A DNA stretch of 64,000 nucleotides, from the NCBI GenBank assembly GCA_012517735.1, contig JAAYUK010000088.1, forward strand, positions 26,705 to 90,704. The letters are read 5' to 3'. Shown here one piece after another: positions 54,607 through 62,553 of this stretch. Position 1 is the first letter of the stretch, and each line of letters opens with the position of its first letter. The DNA comes from Nitrospiraceae bacterium (lineage in GTDB: Bacteria > Nitrospirota > Thermodesulfovibrionia > Thermodesulfovibrionales > Dissulfurispiraceae). The notes below the pieces were generated by a model that saw only the letters and a program-made list of their open reading frames with translations, was not told the origin of the DNA and did not search any database. Position numbers and translations under genes: made by a program.

Positions 54607-57345
54607 ATGAAGAAGGCCTCGCCAGTAACGAAAAAAGCTCCGCAGACGAAAAAAGCCCCAAAGTCCCTGAAAGCAGTGAAGCCCGGAAAGGCAAAGAAAT
54701 GGGTCTATTTCTTTGGCAATGGAAAAGCTGAGGGCAGGGGGGACATGAAGGATCTTTTGGGCGGGAAAGGTTCCGGTCTTGCCGAGATGACCAATCTGGG
54801 GATTCCGGTGCCGGCCGGGTTCACGATCACCACGGAAGCCTGTAATGCTTACTTTACCAATGGAAAGAAATACCCGCCGCATCTCTGGGATCAGGTGCTG
54901 GAGAATCTGAAAAAGGTCGAAAAGGCCATGGGCATGAAATTCGGCGATCCCGCCAATCCGCTGCTCGTTTCGGTCCGCTCCGGTGCGAAGTTTTCGATGC
55001 CCGGGATGATGGACACTGTCCTGAATCTCGGTATCACCCCCACCACGCTGCACGGCATCATCAAGCGCACGAACAACGAGCGGTTTGGTTACGATGCCTA
55101 TCGCCGTTTCATTACCATGTTCGGCACGATCGTTATGGGAATCGACCGCAACAAGTTCGAACATGTGATCGAGCGAATGAAGAAGGCCAAGGGTGTCCAG
55201 CAGGACACTGACCTCGATGCGGCCGATCTGATGAAGGTGACGGAGGAGTTCAAATCCATCTACAAGGACGAAACCGGTTCCGAGTTTCCGGGCGATCCGC
55301 TCAAGCAGCTCGAGCTTGCAATCAACGCCGTTTTCGGGTCATGGTTCGGAGATCGTGCCGCCAAATACCGCAAACTGAACGGAATTTCGGACGATCTCGG
55401 CACTGCCTGCAATATCCAGTCGATGGTATTCGGCAATATAGGTGATACTTCCGGCACCGGCGTCGGGTTTACCAGGGATCCATCCACCGGGGAAAAGAAG
55501 TTTTTCGCCGAGTGCCTGATCAATGCGCAGGGTGAGGATGTTGTCGCGGGTATCAGAACGCCGTTGCATATCGAGGAACTCGCAAAGAAGATGCCGAAGG
55601 CATATGCTGATCTCAAGAAGATTTACCAGAAACTCGAAAAACATTACAAGGACATGCTCGATATCGAGTTCACCGTACAGGAGGGCAAGCTCTATATGCT
55701 CCAGACCCGCGTTGGCAAACGCACTGCTGCCGCGGCTCTCAAGATTGCCGCCGACATGGTGAAAGAGAAGCTGATCGACAAAAAGACCGCCATTCTCCGC
55801 ATCGACCCGGCACAGATCGATCAGCTTCTGCACCCGATGATCGATCCGTCCGCCAAGCTCAAGGTCGTCTGCAAGGGGCTTCCCGCTTCCCCGGGCGCTG
55901 CGGTCGGCAAGGTCGTGTTCACGGCTGAAGATGCCGAACAGGCTGCGTCGCTGAAGGAGAAGGTCATTCTGGTCCGCACCGAGACCTCACCGGAAGATAT
56001 CGGGGGCATGGCGGCGGCGCAGGGCATCCTTACGGCCCGCGGCGGCATGACATCGCATGCGGCGGTCGTTGGACGCGGCATGGGCAAATGCTGCGTGGTC
56101 GGATGCGGTGCGATCGATATCAACGAAAAAGAAAAATACTTCACCATCAACAACAGCATCACGGTGCGCGAGGGTGATTATATCACCCTGAACGGCACGA
56201 CCGGCGAGGTTGTGCTCGGCGAGGTTCCGCTGGTGAATCCGACGCTGAAGGGTGATTTCCAGACCATCATGAAATGGGTTGACGAGTTCCGCGTGCTTCG
56301 TGTCCGCGCCAATGCCGACACCCCGCACGATGCAAAGGTTGCCCGCGATTTCGGTGCTGAAGGCATCGGGCTCTGCCGCACGGAGCATATGTTTTTCGAA
56401 GCCGACCGCATCAAGGCGGTCCGTGAGATGATCCTTTCAGACACCCGCGAAGAGCGTGAACGTGCATTGTCCAAGATCCTGCCGATGCAGAAGAATGATT
56501 TCATCGGCATCTTCAAGGCGATGCAGGGTCTGCCGGTGACGATCCGTCTGCTCGATCCCCCGCTGCATGAGTTCCTGCCGCATACCGACGAGGAGATTCA
56601 GGGCATTGCCGAGGAAATGGGCGTAGCTGTCGAACGTCTCCGGGCGAAAAACAGGATGCTGCATGAGTTCAACCCGATGCTCGGGCATCGTGGCTGCCGT
56701 CTCGGGGTTACCTACCCTGAGATTTACGAGATGCAGGTCCGTGCCATCATGGAAGCGGCATGCGAACTTGGTCAGCAGAAGGTCAAGGTTATCCCTGAGA
56801 TCATGATTCCGCTCATTGGGCATGTCAATGAGCTGAAGGCCATGCGCGAGCTTTCGGTCAGAACCGCCGAAGAGGTAAAGGCGAAGTACAAGTCGAAAAT
56901 CGAGTACACCGTGGGCACCATGATCGAGCTTCCGCGTGCCTGTGTAACGTCTGATGAAATTGCTGCCCATGCCGATTTCTATTCGTTCGGCACGAATGAT
57001 CTGACCCAAACGACCTACGGCCTGTCGCGTGATGATGCCGGAAGGTTCCTGCCGTACTATATCGATGCGAAGATCATTGCTGAAGATCCCTTTATGCAGC
57101 TTGACCAGTCAGGTGTCGGCGTGCTGGTGCAGATGGCGGTCGAAAAAGGGCGCAAGGTCAAGAAAAATCTGAAGCTCGGCATCTGCGGCGAACATGGCGG
57201 CGATCCGTCGTCAGTCGAATTCTGCCATCGTGTGGGGCTTGACTATGTAAGCTGCTCGCCGTATCGTATCCCGATCGCGCGTCTTGCTGCTGCGCAGGCT
57301 GCTCTCAGGAAAGGTGGCAAGGATCTGTCAAAGTCGACGGTATAG
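54607..57345 (+). CDS. ppdK: Pyruvate, phosphate dikinase
   Basis: Interconverts pyruvate + ATP + Pi and phosphoenolpyruvate + AMP + PPi. The 912-residue protein has the ATP-grasp domain (FFGNGKAEGRGDMKDLLGGK with GSGLAEMTNLGIPVPAGFTI, split in two), the swivelling phospho-His domain with H484 (GGMTSHAAVVGRGMGK) and the C-terminal PEP-binding barrel (FGAEGIGLCRTEHMFF, GTMIELPRACV, FGTNDLTQTTYG and C860 in LGICGEHGGDPSS). A Lys/Pro/Ala-rich extension of about 30 residues precedes the domain; the strong Shine-Dalgarno at 54592-54600 shows it is translated. A strong terminator follows. Confidence 0.97.
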   Translation: MKKASPVTKKAPQTKKAPKSLKAVKPGKAKKWVYFFGNGKAEGRGDMKDLLGGKGSGLAEMTNLGIPVPAGFTITTEACNAYFTNGKKYPPHLWDQVLENLKKVEKAMGMKFGDPANPLLVSVRSGAKFSMPGMMDTVLNLGITPTTLHGIIKRTNNERFGYDAYRRFITMFGTIVMGIDRNKFEHVIERMKKAKGVQQDTDLDAADLMKVTEEFKSIYKDETGSEFPGDPLKQLELAINAVFGSWFGDRAAKYRKLNGISDDLGTACNIQSMVFGNIGDTSGTGVGFTRDPSTGEKKFFAECLINAQGEDVVAGIRTPLHIEELAKKMPKAYADLKKIYQKLEKHYKDMLDIEFTVQEGKLYMLQTRVGKRTAAAALKIAADMVKEKLIDKKTAILRIDPAQIDQLLHPMIDPSAKLKVVCKGLPASPGAAVGKVVFTAEDAEQAASLKEKVILVRTETSPEDIGGMAAAQGILTARGGMTSHAAVVGRGMGKCCVVGCGAIDINEKEKYFTINNSITVREGDYITLNGTTGEVVLGEVPLVNPTLKGDFQTIMKWVDEFRVLRVRANADTPHDAKVARDFGAEGIGLCRTEHMFFEADRIKAVREMILSDTREERERALSKILPMQKNDFIGIFKAMQGLPVTIRLLDPPLHEFLPHTDEEIQGIAEEMGVAVERLRAKNRMLHEFNPMLGHRGCRLGVTYPEIYEMQVRAIMEAACELGQQKVKVIPEIMIPLIGHVNELKAMRELSVRTAEEVKAKYKSKIEYTVGTMIELPRACVTSDEIAAHADFYSFGTNDLTQTTYGLSRDDAGRFLPYYIDAKIIAEDPFMQLDQSGVGVLVQMAVEKGRKVKKNLKLGICGEHGGDPSSVEFCHRVGLDYVSCSPYRIPIARLAAAQAALRKGGKDLSKSTV

Positions 57346-57364
57346 ATTCGCCGGGGGAAGCGAA

Positions 57365-57401
57365 GGGGGGGCCGTGGTTTCAGCCACAGCCCCCTTTTTT
57401 T
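57365..57401 (+). terminator. Strong Rho-independent terminator after ppdK
   Basis: A G-rich arm (GGGGG at about 57366-57370, then CCGTGG) pairs with CCAC and GCCCCC (57389-57394) around TTTCAG, followed by seven T residues (57395-57401). A textbook intrinsic terminator 20 nt after the ppdK stop. Confidence 0.9.
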
Positions 57402-57404
57402 GTC

Positions 57405-57641
57405 ATGTCTTCGGAACCAGAGACGGACGGAACCATCAGAATATCAGATCAACCCAAAATTGTCATCGGATTCGATCCAATAACGCTCCAAGCCTGGCTG
57501 GACTGGCAACAGAGCGGATTTATTCGGCGAAGCGGCACATACAGGATGTATGTGCGAGGCGAATACCTCGGAGGACGGCTGGATGTCGTCCGAGAAACGG
57601 GGCCCCCGAAAATGTCGATGACTTTTCGGGGTGGCAGTTGA
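57405..57641 (+). CDS. Hypothetical 78-residue frame inside a structured repeat
   Basis: The frame begins right after the ppdK terminator (ATGTCTTCGG...) and reads PKIVIGFDPITLQAWLDW, then RSGTYRMYVRGEYLGGR and a basic end. There is no Shine-Dalgarno. Twelve codons are repeated near 33.0 kb with mostly silent changes, which suggests selection on a peptide. However, the region also folds into a chain of hairpins, so an RNA role may explain it instead. No family is recognised. Confidence 0.35.
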   Translation: MSSEPETDGTIRISDQPKIVIGFDPITLQAWLDWQQSGFIRRSGTYRMYVRGEYLGGRLDVVRETGPPKMSMTFRGGS

Positions 57642-57666
57642 GCGGCGTTGCCTGTCCTGCCAGGCT
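57453..57666 (+). repeat. Chain-of-hairpins repeat element, long copy
   Basis: Ends match the short copy at 32966-33021 (32/36 bases left, 17/17 right). Stems seen: CGCTC/GAGCG (57484-57516), a perfect 9-bp GCACATACA/TGTATGTGC with 3-nt loop (57535-57555), CGAGG/CCTCG (57555-57570), GGACG/CGTCC (57573-57591), a perfect 9-bp CCCCGAAAA/TTTTCGGGG (57604-57631) and GCCTG/CAGGC (57650-57665). Could be a structured RNA or a small mobile repeat. Confidence 0.6.
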
Positions 57667-57811
57667 AATCACAATGCTCGGTTAATTCTCTTCCTAGTCG
57701 GTCGATCCCCTCAGTTTCTCAAGCGCGTGCTACGACAGGTCGAGAGATGAGATGTTTCCCCGAGGTGAGAATAGCTGTGGTTCTCTGCTTTCCGATCCCG
57801 TCTTTCATACG

Positions 57812-58051
57812 TCATTCGTCTTCGAACGAATCCCAGAGCGCAGGGGAAAATCCGAGGCCCCGTGCGGCGTTCTGTTCTGATGCGGTCAGATCGTTCCATG
57901 ACTTATCGGCGCTGGCAGGGGCCTCATTCCTGTTCCATGTGTATTGTCGCCAGCCGAGAGCGGACCAGAGTTCCTGCTCCTCGCTGCTCATGTCTTCCCA
58001 CGTCAGCTTTTCCCAGATCTTCGGATTGCCATTCATATCACGAACGCTCAT
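57812..58051 (-). CDS. Small acidic protein with two W-L-EQ-LG-W repeats
   Basis: A 79-residue acidic protein built from two copies of a unit of about 35 residues: KIWEKLTWEDMSSEEQELWS then ALGWRQYTW, and KSWNDLTASEQNAARGLGFS then PALWD. The pattern W-x2-L-x4-EQ-x2-A/W-x2-LG-x5-W recurs in small proteins of several bacteria and algae as I recall, without a known function. GGGAGGAAG lies before the ATG. It is the gene downstream of the radical-SAM gene on the same strand (119 nt apart). Confidence 0.72.
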   Translation of the reverse strand: MSVRDMNGNPKIWEKLTWEDMSSEEQELWSALGWRQYTWNRNEAPASADKSWNDLTASEQNAARGLGFSPALWDSFEDE

Positions 58052-58170
58052 CGCTTCCTCCCGTTATCAATAGTGTGCATACAGGTTCTGTGAGAAGCCG
58101 GTCTCATACAGGTATCCTTTCTCCTGTTTCCGGCAGGGTTCATACTATTTGCCGGATGCATCACCTTTCA

Positions 58171-60090
58171 TCAAAGCATCTCATTGCCGCGCTCTTTCCT
58201 GTGCCAGCGGACCTGTGCCCGGATTCTCCGGGCAGCAACAGCCGGTGTTGTCGCGACCGCAAGCGAAAGATACGATCGACCCTCTTGAAACATAACCTTT
58301 TCTGCAACGAAACGGTCAAGTATGGTCTCAATTTCCTTTCTCGGGAGCAAGGCACCAAAGCGGTCATGAATTGCTGAATCCGCACGGATGCTCATACAGA
58401 AAAGATAGATCAGACGCCAGGATGACGGAAAGGTCAGGGTCCTGCATGCTCCCCCGCGCCGATCAACAATTTCGAGAAAATCCCCGCCATCGTGATAGTA
58501 AAGCGGATGAGGGTAAGGAAATCGCTCATCAGCCCGCACCTGGTCATGCAGTTCACGCCATTTGTCGCATGCTGCGAGCACCGGACTCCAATCTGCTTCT
58601 GCCGGACCATCCCAGGAGCGATCGAGCAGCTCCAGCTTTTTCCAAATACGTACGGGCATGCAGGTCCGGTACGCGTCCGAATTCCGGACAGAATGGATGC
58701 CGTATGCTTCCCGAAAACGGTCGACGGTGCTCCCAATACAAAGATGAAAAGGAATCGTCCGGCCTGACGGATAGTAGGCTGCGGCATACCAGTAAATCGT
58801 TTCGACGGTTTCGTTGACTTCTGCTTCGGTTGCTCCGGGAAATCCGGTAATCAGATTCGTGTTGTTCCAGATGCCGAGCTCATGGCAGGTCTTCAGGACC
58901 TGGAGGTTCTGCATAACTGATGTCCCTTTATTTATCCGTTTCAGATACGAGTTCGATAGACCTTCAATGCCGCATTCGCAGCGGGTCATTCCCGATTCGT
59001 TCAGACGCAGGATATCGATTGGGAGCATGTTGGCGCGAAACGATGTGAAAAAACTCAATTGCGGCCGTCGTTTTTTCAGCGCATGCGTCAGTTCCTGTAT
59101 GCCGTGTGGACGTATGGCATTGTCGGTGAACATGAAGCGCACATTCTGATACCGCCGGGCGAGGAAATCGACCTCGCATGCTACCCGGGCGGCACTCTTT
59201 TCCCGATACCTGCCGGTCGAATAGTTGCAGAAATAGCAACGATTGCGGGGATTTCCGGTCTGTTCTGTCCTGTCCCACCAGCAGCCGCGCGAGCTTGCAG
59301 CGGGGATGTTCCAGATAATGCTGTAACGATCTGCCTTCTCAGCGTATTCATCATAGTCCGGCATCGGAAGGTCATCCAGTCCGGGAGCGGCCCAGAGGTT
59401 CCTGAGCTGATCAGTATGAGGGATGCTTTCACGGGTAATAATGCCTGGTGTGTCCGGGCTGATATTATGTTTTTTGGCCAACGATTTCAGCAATGCGATA
59501 AACGGTTTTTCGCCTTCTCCCTGCACAATATAATCAACAAACGGAAACGAGTGGAGTATTGAAAGTCCTGACATTCCGACCACAGAGGCTCCGCCGAGTA
59601 CAATCACAGTATTACGGTTAAGGGATTTGATCTGTTGAGCTAACGCAAGGCTCGAAAATGTCTGGAACAGTGATGTCGTGAGGCCTACCACACCGGATCG
59701 CCGCGCAAGTTCAAGGGCTTTCGTCCGGGCGTGGTCGTCAAGCTGATGACGGAGGGCATCAAACAGTTGATCCCATGTGTCTGTATTGATTCCGGCATCA
59801 TGCGGCGTTTTGCCGAACGAGGCAGTTGCAGTGTTTGCGAACGAAGAACGCGTTGCCGTACAACGCTCAGGAAAGAGCAGGGAAAGATAAAGTTGCTCGG
59901 CGAGCAGCTGATGCCTGCTGATCAGACGGTACCGGTCGATGCCGATACGTTCCGCAACTTCCACATATTCGGAATGGCAGGCGACTTTGAAATCAGGGCA
60001 TTTGTTGCGTACATATGCCGACAAGGCACCGAGCGCTGCCGAAGGGGTTCCAAAGTCGCCCCACGGCATTGCCACAAGATCAATGATCAT
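58171..60090 (-). CDS. B12-binding radical SAM protein, RiPP maturase/C-methyltransferase type
   Basis: A 639-residue enzyme. The N-terminal cobalamin-binding-like domain ends with VIVLGGASVVGMSG and DYIVQGEGEKPF. The radical SAM core starts at C270: SSRGCWW, then C285 and C288 (RCYFCNYSTGRYREKS), i.e. CX14CX2C, longer than the classical CX3CX2C but with the SRGCWW hallmark of RiPP-maturation radical SAM proteins. Later segments include FRANMLPIDILRLNESGM, ECGIEGLSNSYLKRINKG and NLITGFPGATEAEV. The C-terminal 150 residues may bind a substrate. No certain precursor peptide is seen. Confidence 0.82.
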   Translation of the reverse strand: MIIDLVAMPWGDFGTPSAALGALSAYVRNKCPDFKVACHSEYVEVAERIGIDRYRLISRHQLLAEQLYLSLLFPERCTATRSSFANTATASFGKTPHDAGINTDTWDQLFDALRHQLDDHARTKALELARRSGVVGLTTSLFQTFSSLALAQQIKSLNRNTVIVLGGASVVGMSGLSILHSFPFVDYIVQGEGEKPFIALLKSLAKKHNISPDTPGIITRESIPHTDQLRNLWAAPGLDDLPMPDYDEYAEKADRYSIIWNIPAASSRGCWWDRTEQTGNPRNRCYFCNYSTGRYREKSAARVACEVDFLARRYQNVRFMFTDNAIRPHGIQELTHALKKRRPQLSFFTSFRANMLPIDILRLNESGMTRCECGIEGLSNSYLKRINKGTSVMQNLQVLKTCHELGIWNNTNLITGFPGATEAEVNETVETIYWYAAAYYPSGRTIPFHLCIGSTVDRFREAYGIHSVRNSDAYRTCMPVRIWKKLELLDRSWDGPAEADWSPVLAACDKWRELHDQVRADERFPYPHPLYYHDGGDFLEIVDRRGGACRTLTFPSSWRLIYLFCMSIRADSAIHDRFGALLPRKEIETILDRFVAEKVMFQEGRSYLSLAVATTPAVAARRIRAQVRWHRKERGNEML

Positions 60091-60204
60091 GATGATTCCG
60101 CAAATACCGCATTATGACGAACAGAAAAAACAAAACGGGCTTCTTCCCCGACTTATTTCGCTGGTCTGCAAAGCGGCACCCTGCCGGGTTCCCGCTTGTG
60201 CTTT

Positions 60205-60495
60205 TTATTTGGTTTCTACCTGACTACTCCAAATCGCTGACGGTTGACCGGCTTTTGCATTGTTTTTTATTTTCCCCTGCTTGGCCGTTGATCCCTGCAC
60301 GGGAGCACCCGGTTTGGCATTGTTTTTGACTTTTACTGGAGCATTTTGCTTTGCCTTGTCTTCGACTTTCATTTTTTTTCCTGCGGCCGGAGTGTCTCCT
60401 GCATCTGTTGAGGCGGCAGGCACAGCCGCAGCCGATCCAAGAACCAATGTTACTCCTGAAACGATCCCGCAAATGGCTTTCACAGTCTTTCGCAT
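60205..60495 (-). CDS. Small secreted basic repeat protein
   Basis: A 96-residue exported protein: signal peptide (VKAICGIVSGVTLVLGSAAA, likely cleavage after VPAA), then a low-complexity basic mature part with the repeat KNNAKPGAP / KNNAKAGQP and KQNAPVKV. I recognise no family. GGAGG precedes the ATG at 60495; the frame is open to 60612, but that part has no support. A hairpin lies in its leader. It is 114 nt upstream of the radical-SAM gene on the same strand, so one transcript is possible. Confidence 0.68.
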   Translation of the reverse strand: MRKTVKAICGIVSGVTLVLGSAAAVPAASTDAGDTPAAGKKMKVEDKAKQNAPVKVKNNAKPGAPVQGSTAKQGKIKNNAKAGQPSAIWSSQVETK

Positions 60496-60544
60496 ACCAA
60501 ACCTCCAGCAGTGATATGAACGTCTTGTCTCATTGGTGTAAGGG

Positions 60545-60568
60545 GGGATGGCAGCGCCTGGCCATCCC
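60545..60568 (-). promoter_or_regulatory. Leader hairpin before the small secreted protein
   Basis: GGGATGGC pairs with GCCATCCC (8 bp, 60545-60552 with 60561-60568) around an 8-nt loop, about 50 nt upstream of the ATG at 60495. Not recognised as a known riboswitch. A weak promoter (TTGCAA, 17 bp, AAGAAT) lies just upstream on the minus strand. Confidence 0.35.
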
Positions 60569-60696
60569 GATTGGTTAATTCTTTCATAACCAAAGCAGGA
60601 TTGCAAGGTCAAAATACCGGATTGTCACGGCGAGGGGTTGCCGTCACTCCATGCCAGGACGCTCAGGAACAGCATGGAGCTCATTGTATTGGAATG

Positions 60697-60739
60697 GGAG
60701 GCTGAGCAAAACCGGGACCAGCCGGTTCGTTCAGCCTCC
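60697..60739 (-). terminator. Nested stem-loop after the DctP-like gene
   Basis: A perfect 9-bp outer stem (GGAGGCTGA with TCAGCCTCC) encloses an inner ACCGG/CCGGT stem. It lies about 50 nt after the stop of the gene at 60790-62286. No T-run follows, so it could be a 3'-end stabiliser or Rho-linked terminator rather than an intrinsic terminator. Confidence 0.42.
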
Positions 60740-60789
60740 GGAGTATGGATAGGGGAGCTGCCTATGCCATCACGAATTGTCCGCTGCGG

Positions 60790-62286
60790 TCAATCTTTCA
60801 CCAGAGTGCATTTTTCGCCTTTGGCGAGTCCGGTGTCTCCCGGGAATCTGCCAGGATCAAACGTAGTTGCACCGATACGGGCAGCATACTGCCTGATCGC
60901 GCTGATGACCGCAGAAAAGTCTTTCTGTGAATCATTCTTTTGCATCGGATCGGCGGGGCCTTCAAGTGACGCCAGATACTCGTCCCGAGCCTCCAGGAGA
61001 ACCTTCAAAGCCTCTTCCGGCCACCGGGCGATCGTCATTTGCGCACTGACCGGCTTGCCGTCAAGCAGGCGAACCGAGCCGTCAATGTTTCGCTGGTGAA
61101 TTCCTTTGTTGAAGTCAAGCATGGCTTTCAGTTTGGTGCATTGAACCGACTCGTTTGCCTTGTACGATTCGGTCACAGCCTCCCTGGCGGCACGAAGAAC
61201 CGCTGCCTTCTGGGCAGCATTCAGCTTGTTCCATTCGGTCTTGTCGATATGCATCCATGAGAGCAGGAATGGTTGGTGCCAGGAAGGGTGGTGGGCATAT
61301 CGGGCGCCGATCTGACCGATATTCTGCGAGCAGTTTTCCTTTGTGCCTGCCGGAATCGGGAATGCCAGCGCCGGAGCACAGTTCAGGTTCCCGGCGTCGG
61401 GATTGCCGCGGGGATTGGCGGCAGTGGCATCTTTCACCGGGAAAAAGTCGACAAGGTCATCAAACGGCGTGACGTATTCGAAACCCTGAATCGTGGCCCG
61501 CTGCATGGGCAGCAGAACCGACTGGCCTCCCACTGGAGGATAAAAGGTGAGATTCCGCGAGGGGATGACGCCTTTTTTCACCAGCAGGTTGCAGGCGCGA
61601 TCCACGATATGCTGTGGTGGAGCCAGATAGCGAATTCTCCAGCCTGACGTGCAGAGACCGGCCAGCCCGATGCCGTTTCCCTGACTGAGACACTCCGCAT
61701 CTCCGGCGTGACAGTCAGGTTTGCCGATGGGTTTGGGGAAATACCCTGACCCTTGCATGGTGCTCCCCACAACGGGGAAGACGACTTGCGTTCCGCCTCG
61801 TTTGTCCAGCAGTGCTTGCGCCAATTCGAGACCATTGCCGCCGAAACCGTCGATTTTTGAGTCATAAAGGAATCCGAGCATCTGCTCGAAATTGATCCCG
61901 AAGGGTATCGAATTGTAAATGAACCCCCAGCTTGGACTGGAAACAATCGGCTGCGGCTGGGCGTTTGCATTTGCGAACTGAACGCCGGCTCCGAGGGCAT
62001 TCACCGAACGCTTCACGTTCTGGTTGCGCTGGAAGATGACTTTTTGTCCGGCGGGCAATGCGTCGGGCCCATGCTCGTCGGTGTATGCCATCACCTTTTC
62101 GATGAATATGCGCATGGCGCCATATCCTGGGTTGTTCGGATCCGTCGACGTTCCCTGCCCGCGCCCGATCGTTGGCGAGCTGCTGTAATCATTGTAGAGA
62201 ATCGTGACATCCGCCGCTGCAGGCTGGACGAACACAACGCTGCAGACGACCACCACCAGTGCCGCTAACGCTTTACCCATGCTCAT
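60790..62286 (-). CDS. DctP-like TRAP-type periplasmic substrate-binding protein, orphan
   Basis: A 498-residue exported protein. The signal peptide is ALAALVVVVCSVVFVQPAAA. The C-terminal third, HPSWHQPFLLSWMHIDKTEW and NKLNAAQKAAVLRAAREAVT, matches the end of DctP-type TRAP binding proteins, but the protein is longer than the usual 330-360 residues and carries five or more Cys in the middle (CHAGDAEC, LCTSGW, NLNCAPA). No DctQ/DctM permease genes are nearby, so transport is not assured. AAGGAG precedes the ATG at 62286; the open frame to 62349 has no ribosome-binding site. Confidence 0.72.
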   Translation of the reverse strand: MSMGKALAALVVVVCSVVFVQPAAADVTILYNDYSSSPTIGRGQGTSTDPNNPGYGAMRIFIEKVMAYTDEHGPDALPAGQKVIFQRNQNVKRSVNALGAGVQFANANAQPQPIVSSPSWGFIYNSIPFGINFEQMLGFLYDSKIDGFGGNGLELAQALLDKRGGTQVVFPVVGSTMQGSGYFPKPIGKPDCHAGDAECLSQGNGIGLAGLCTSGWRIRYLAPPQHIVDRACNLLVKKGVIPSRNLTFYPPVGGQSVLLPMQRATIQGFEYVTPFDDLVDFFPVKDATAANPRGNPDAGNLNCAPALAFPIPAGTKENCSQNIGQIGARYAHHPSWHQPFLLSWMHIDKTEWNKLNAAQKAAVLRAAREAVTESYKANESVQCTKLKAMLDFNKGIHQRNIDGSVRLLDGKPVSAQMTIARWPEEALKVLLEARDEYLASLEGPADPMQKNDSQKDFSAVISAIRQYAARIGATTFDPGRFPGDTGLAKGEKCTLVKD

Positions 62287-62553
62287 GCTGATCTCCTTGT
62301 CCCGTGGTTGTAACAGTTGATACGATTGCCTCTTCTTGATATACAGCACAGAAACGGCTGCGTGCTCGCGTCTGGAGAATCAGCCCTCTGCCTGACTCGC
62401 TCAGAACACGCATGGTGTTGATGATGCAGTCTAGCGCGGTATGGAAGATGAGAAAAATGATTTCTGATGAACGATACAAACGGTGCGATGAATGGCAAAA
62501 AACGCAGCATGAATGGTTTTTCGGGGGGAAAGAATCGTTTTTACCGAAAGAAA
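62287..62553. other. Intergenic region between rsgA and the DctP-like gene
   Basis: A 267-base gap. It contains the Shine-Dalgarno of the DctP-like gene at its left end and T- and C-rich sequence after the rsgA stop. Open frames here are short and have no ribosome-binding sites. No RNA gene or repeat was recognised. Confidence 0.4.
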
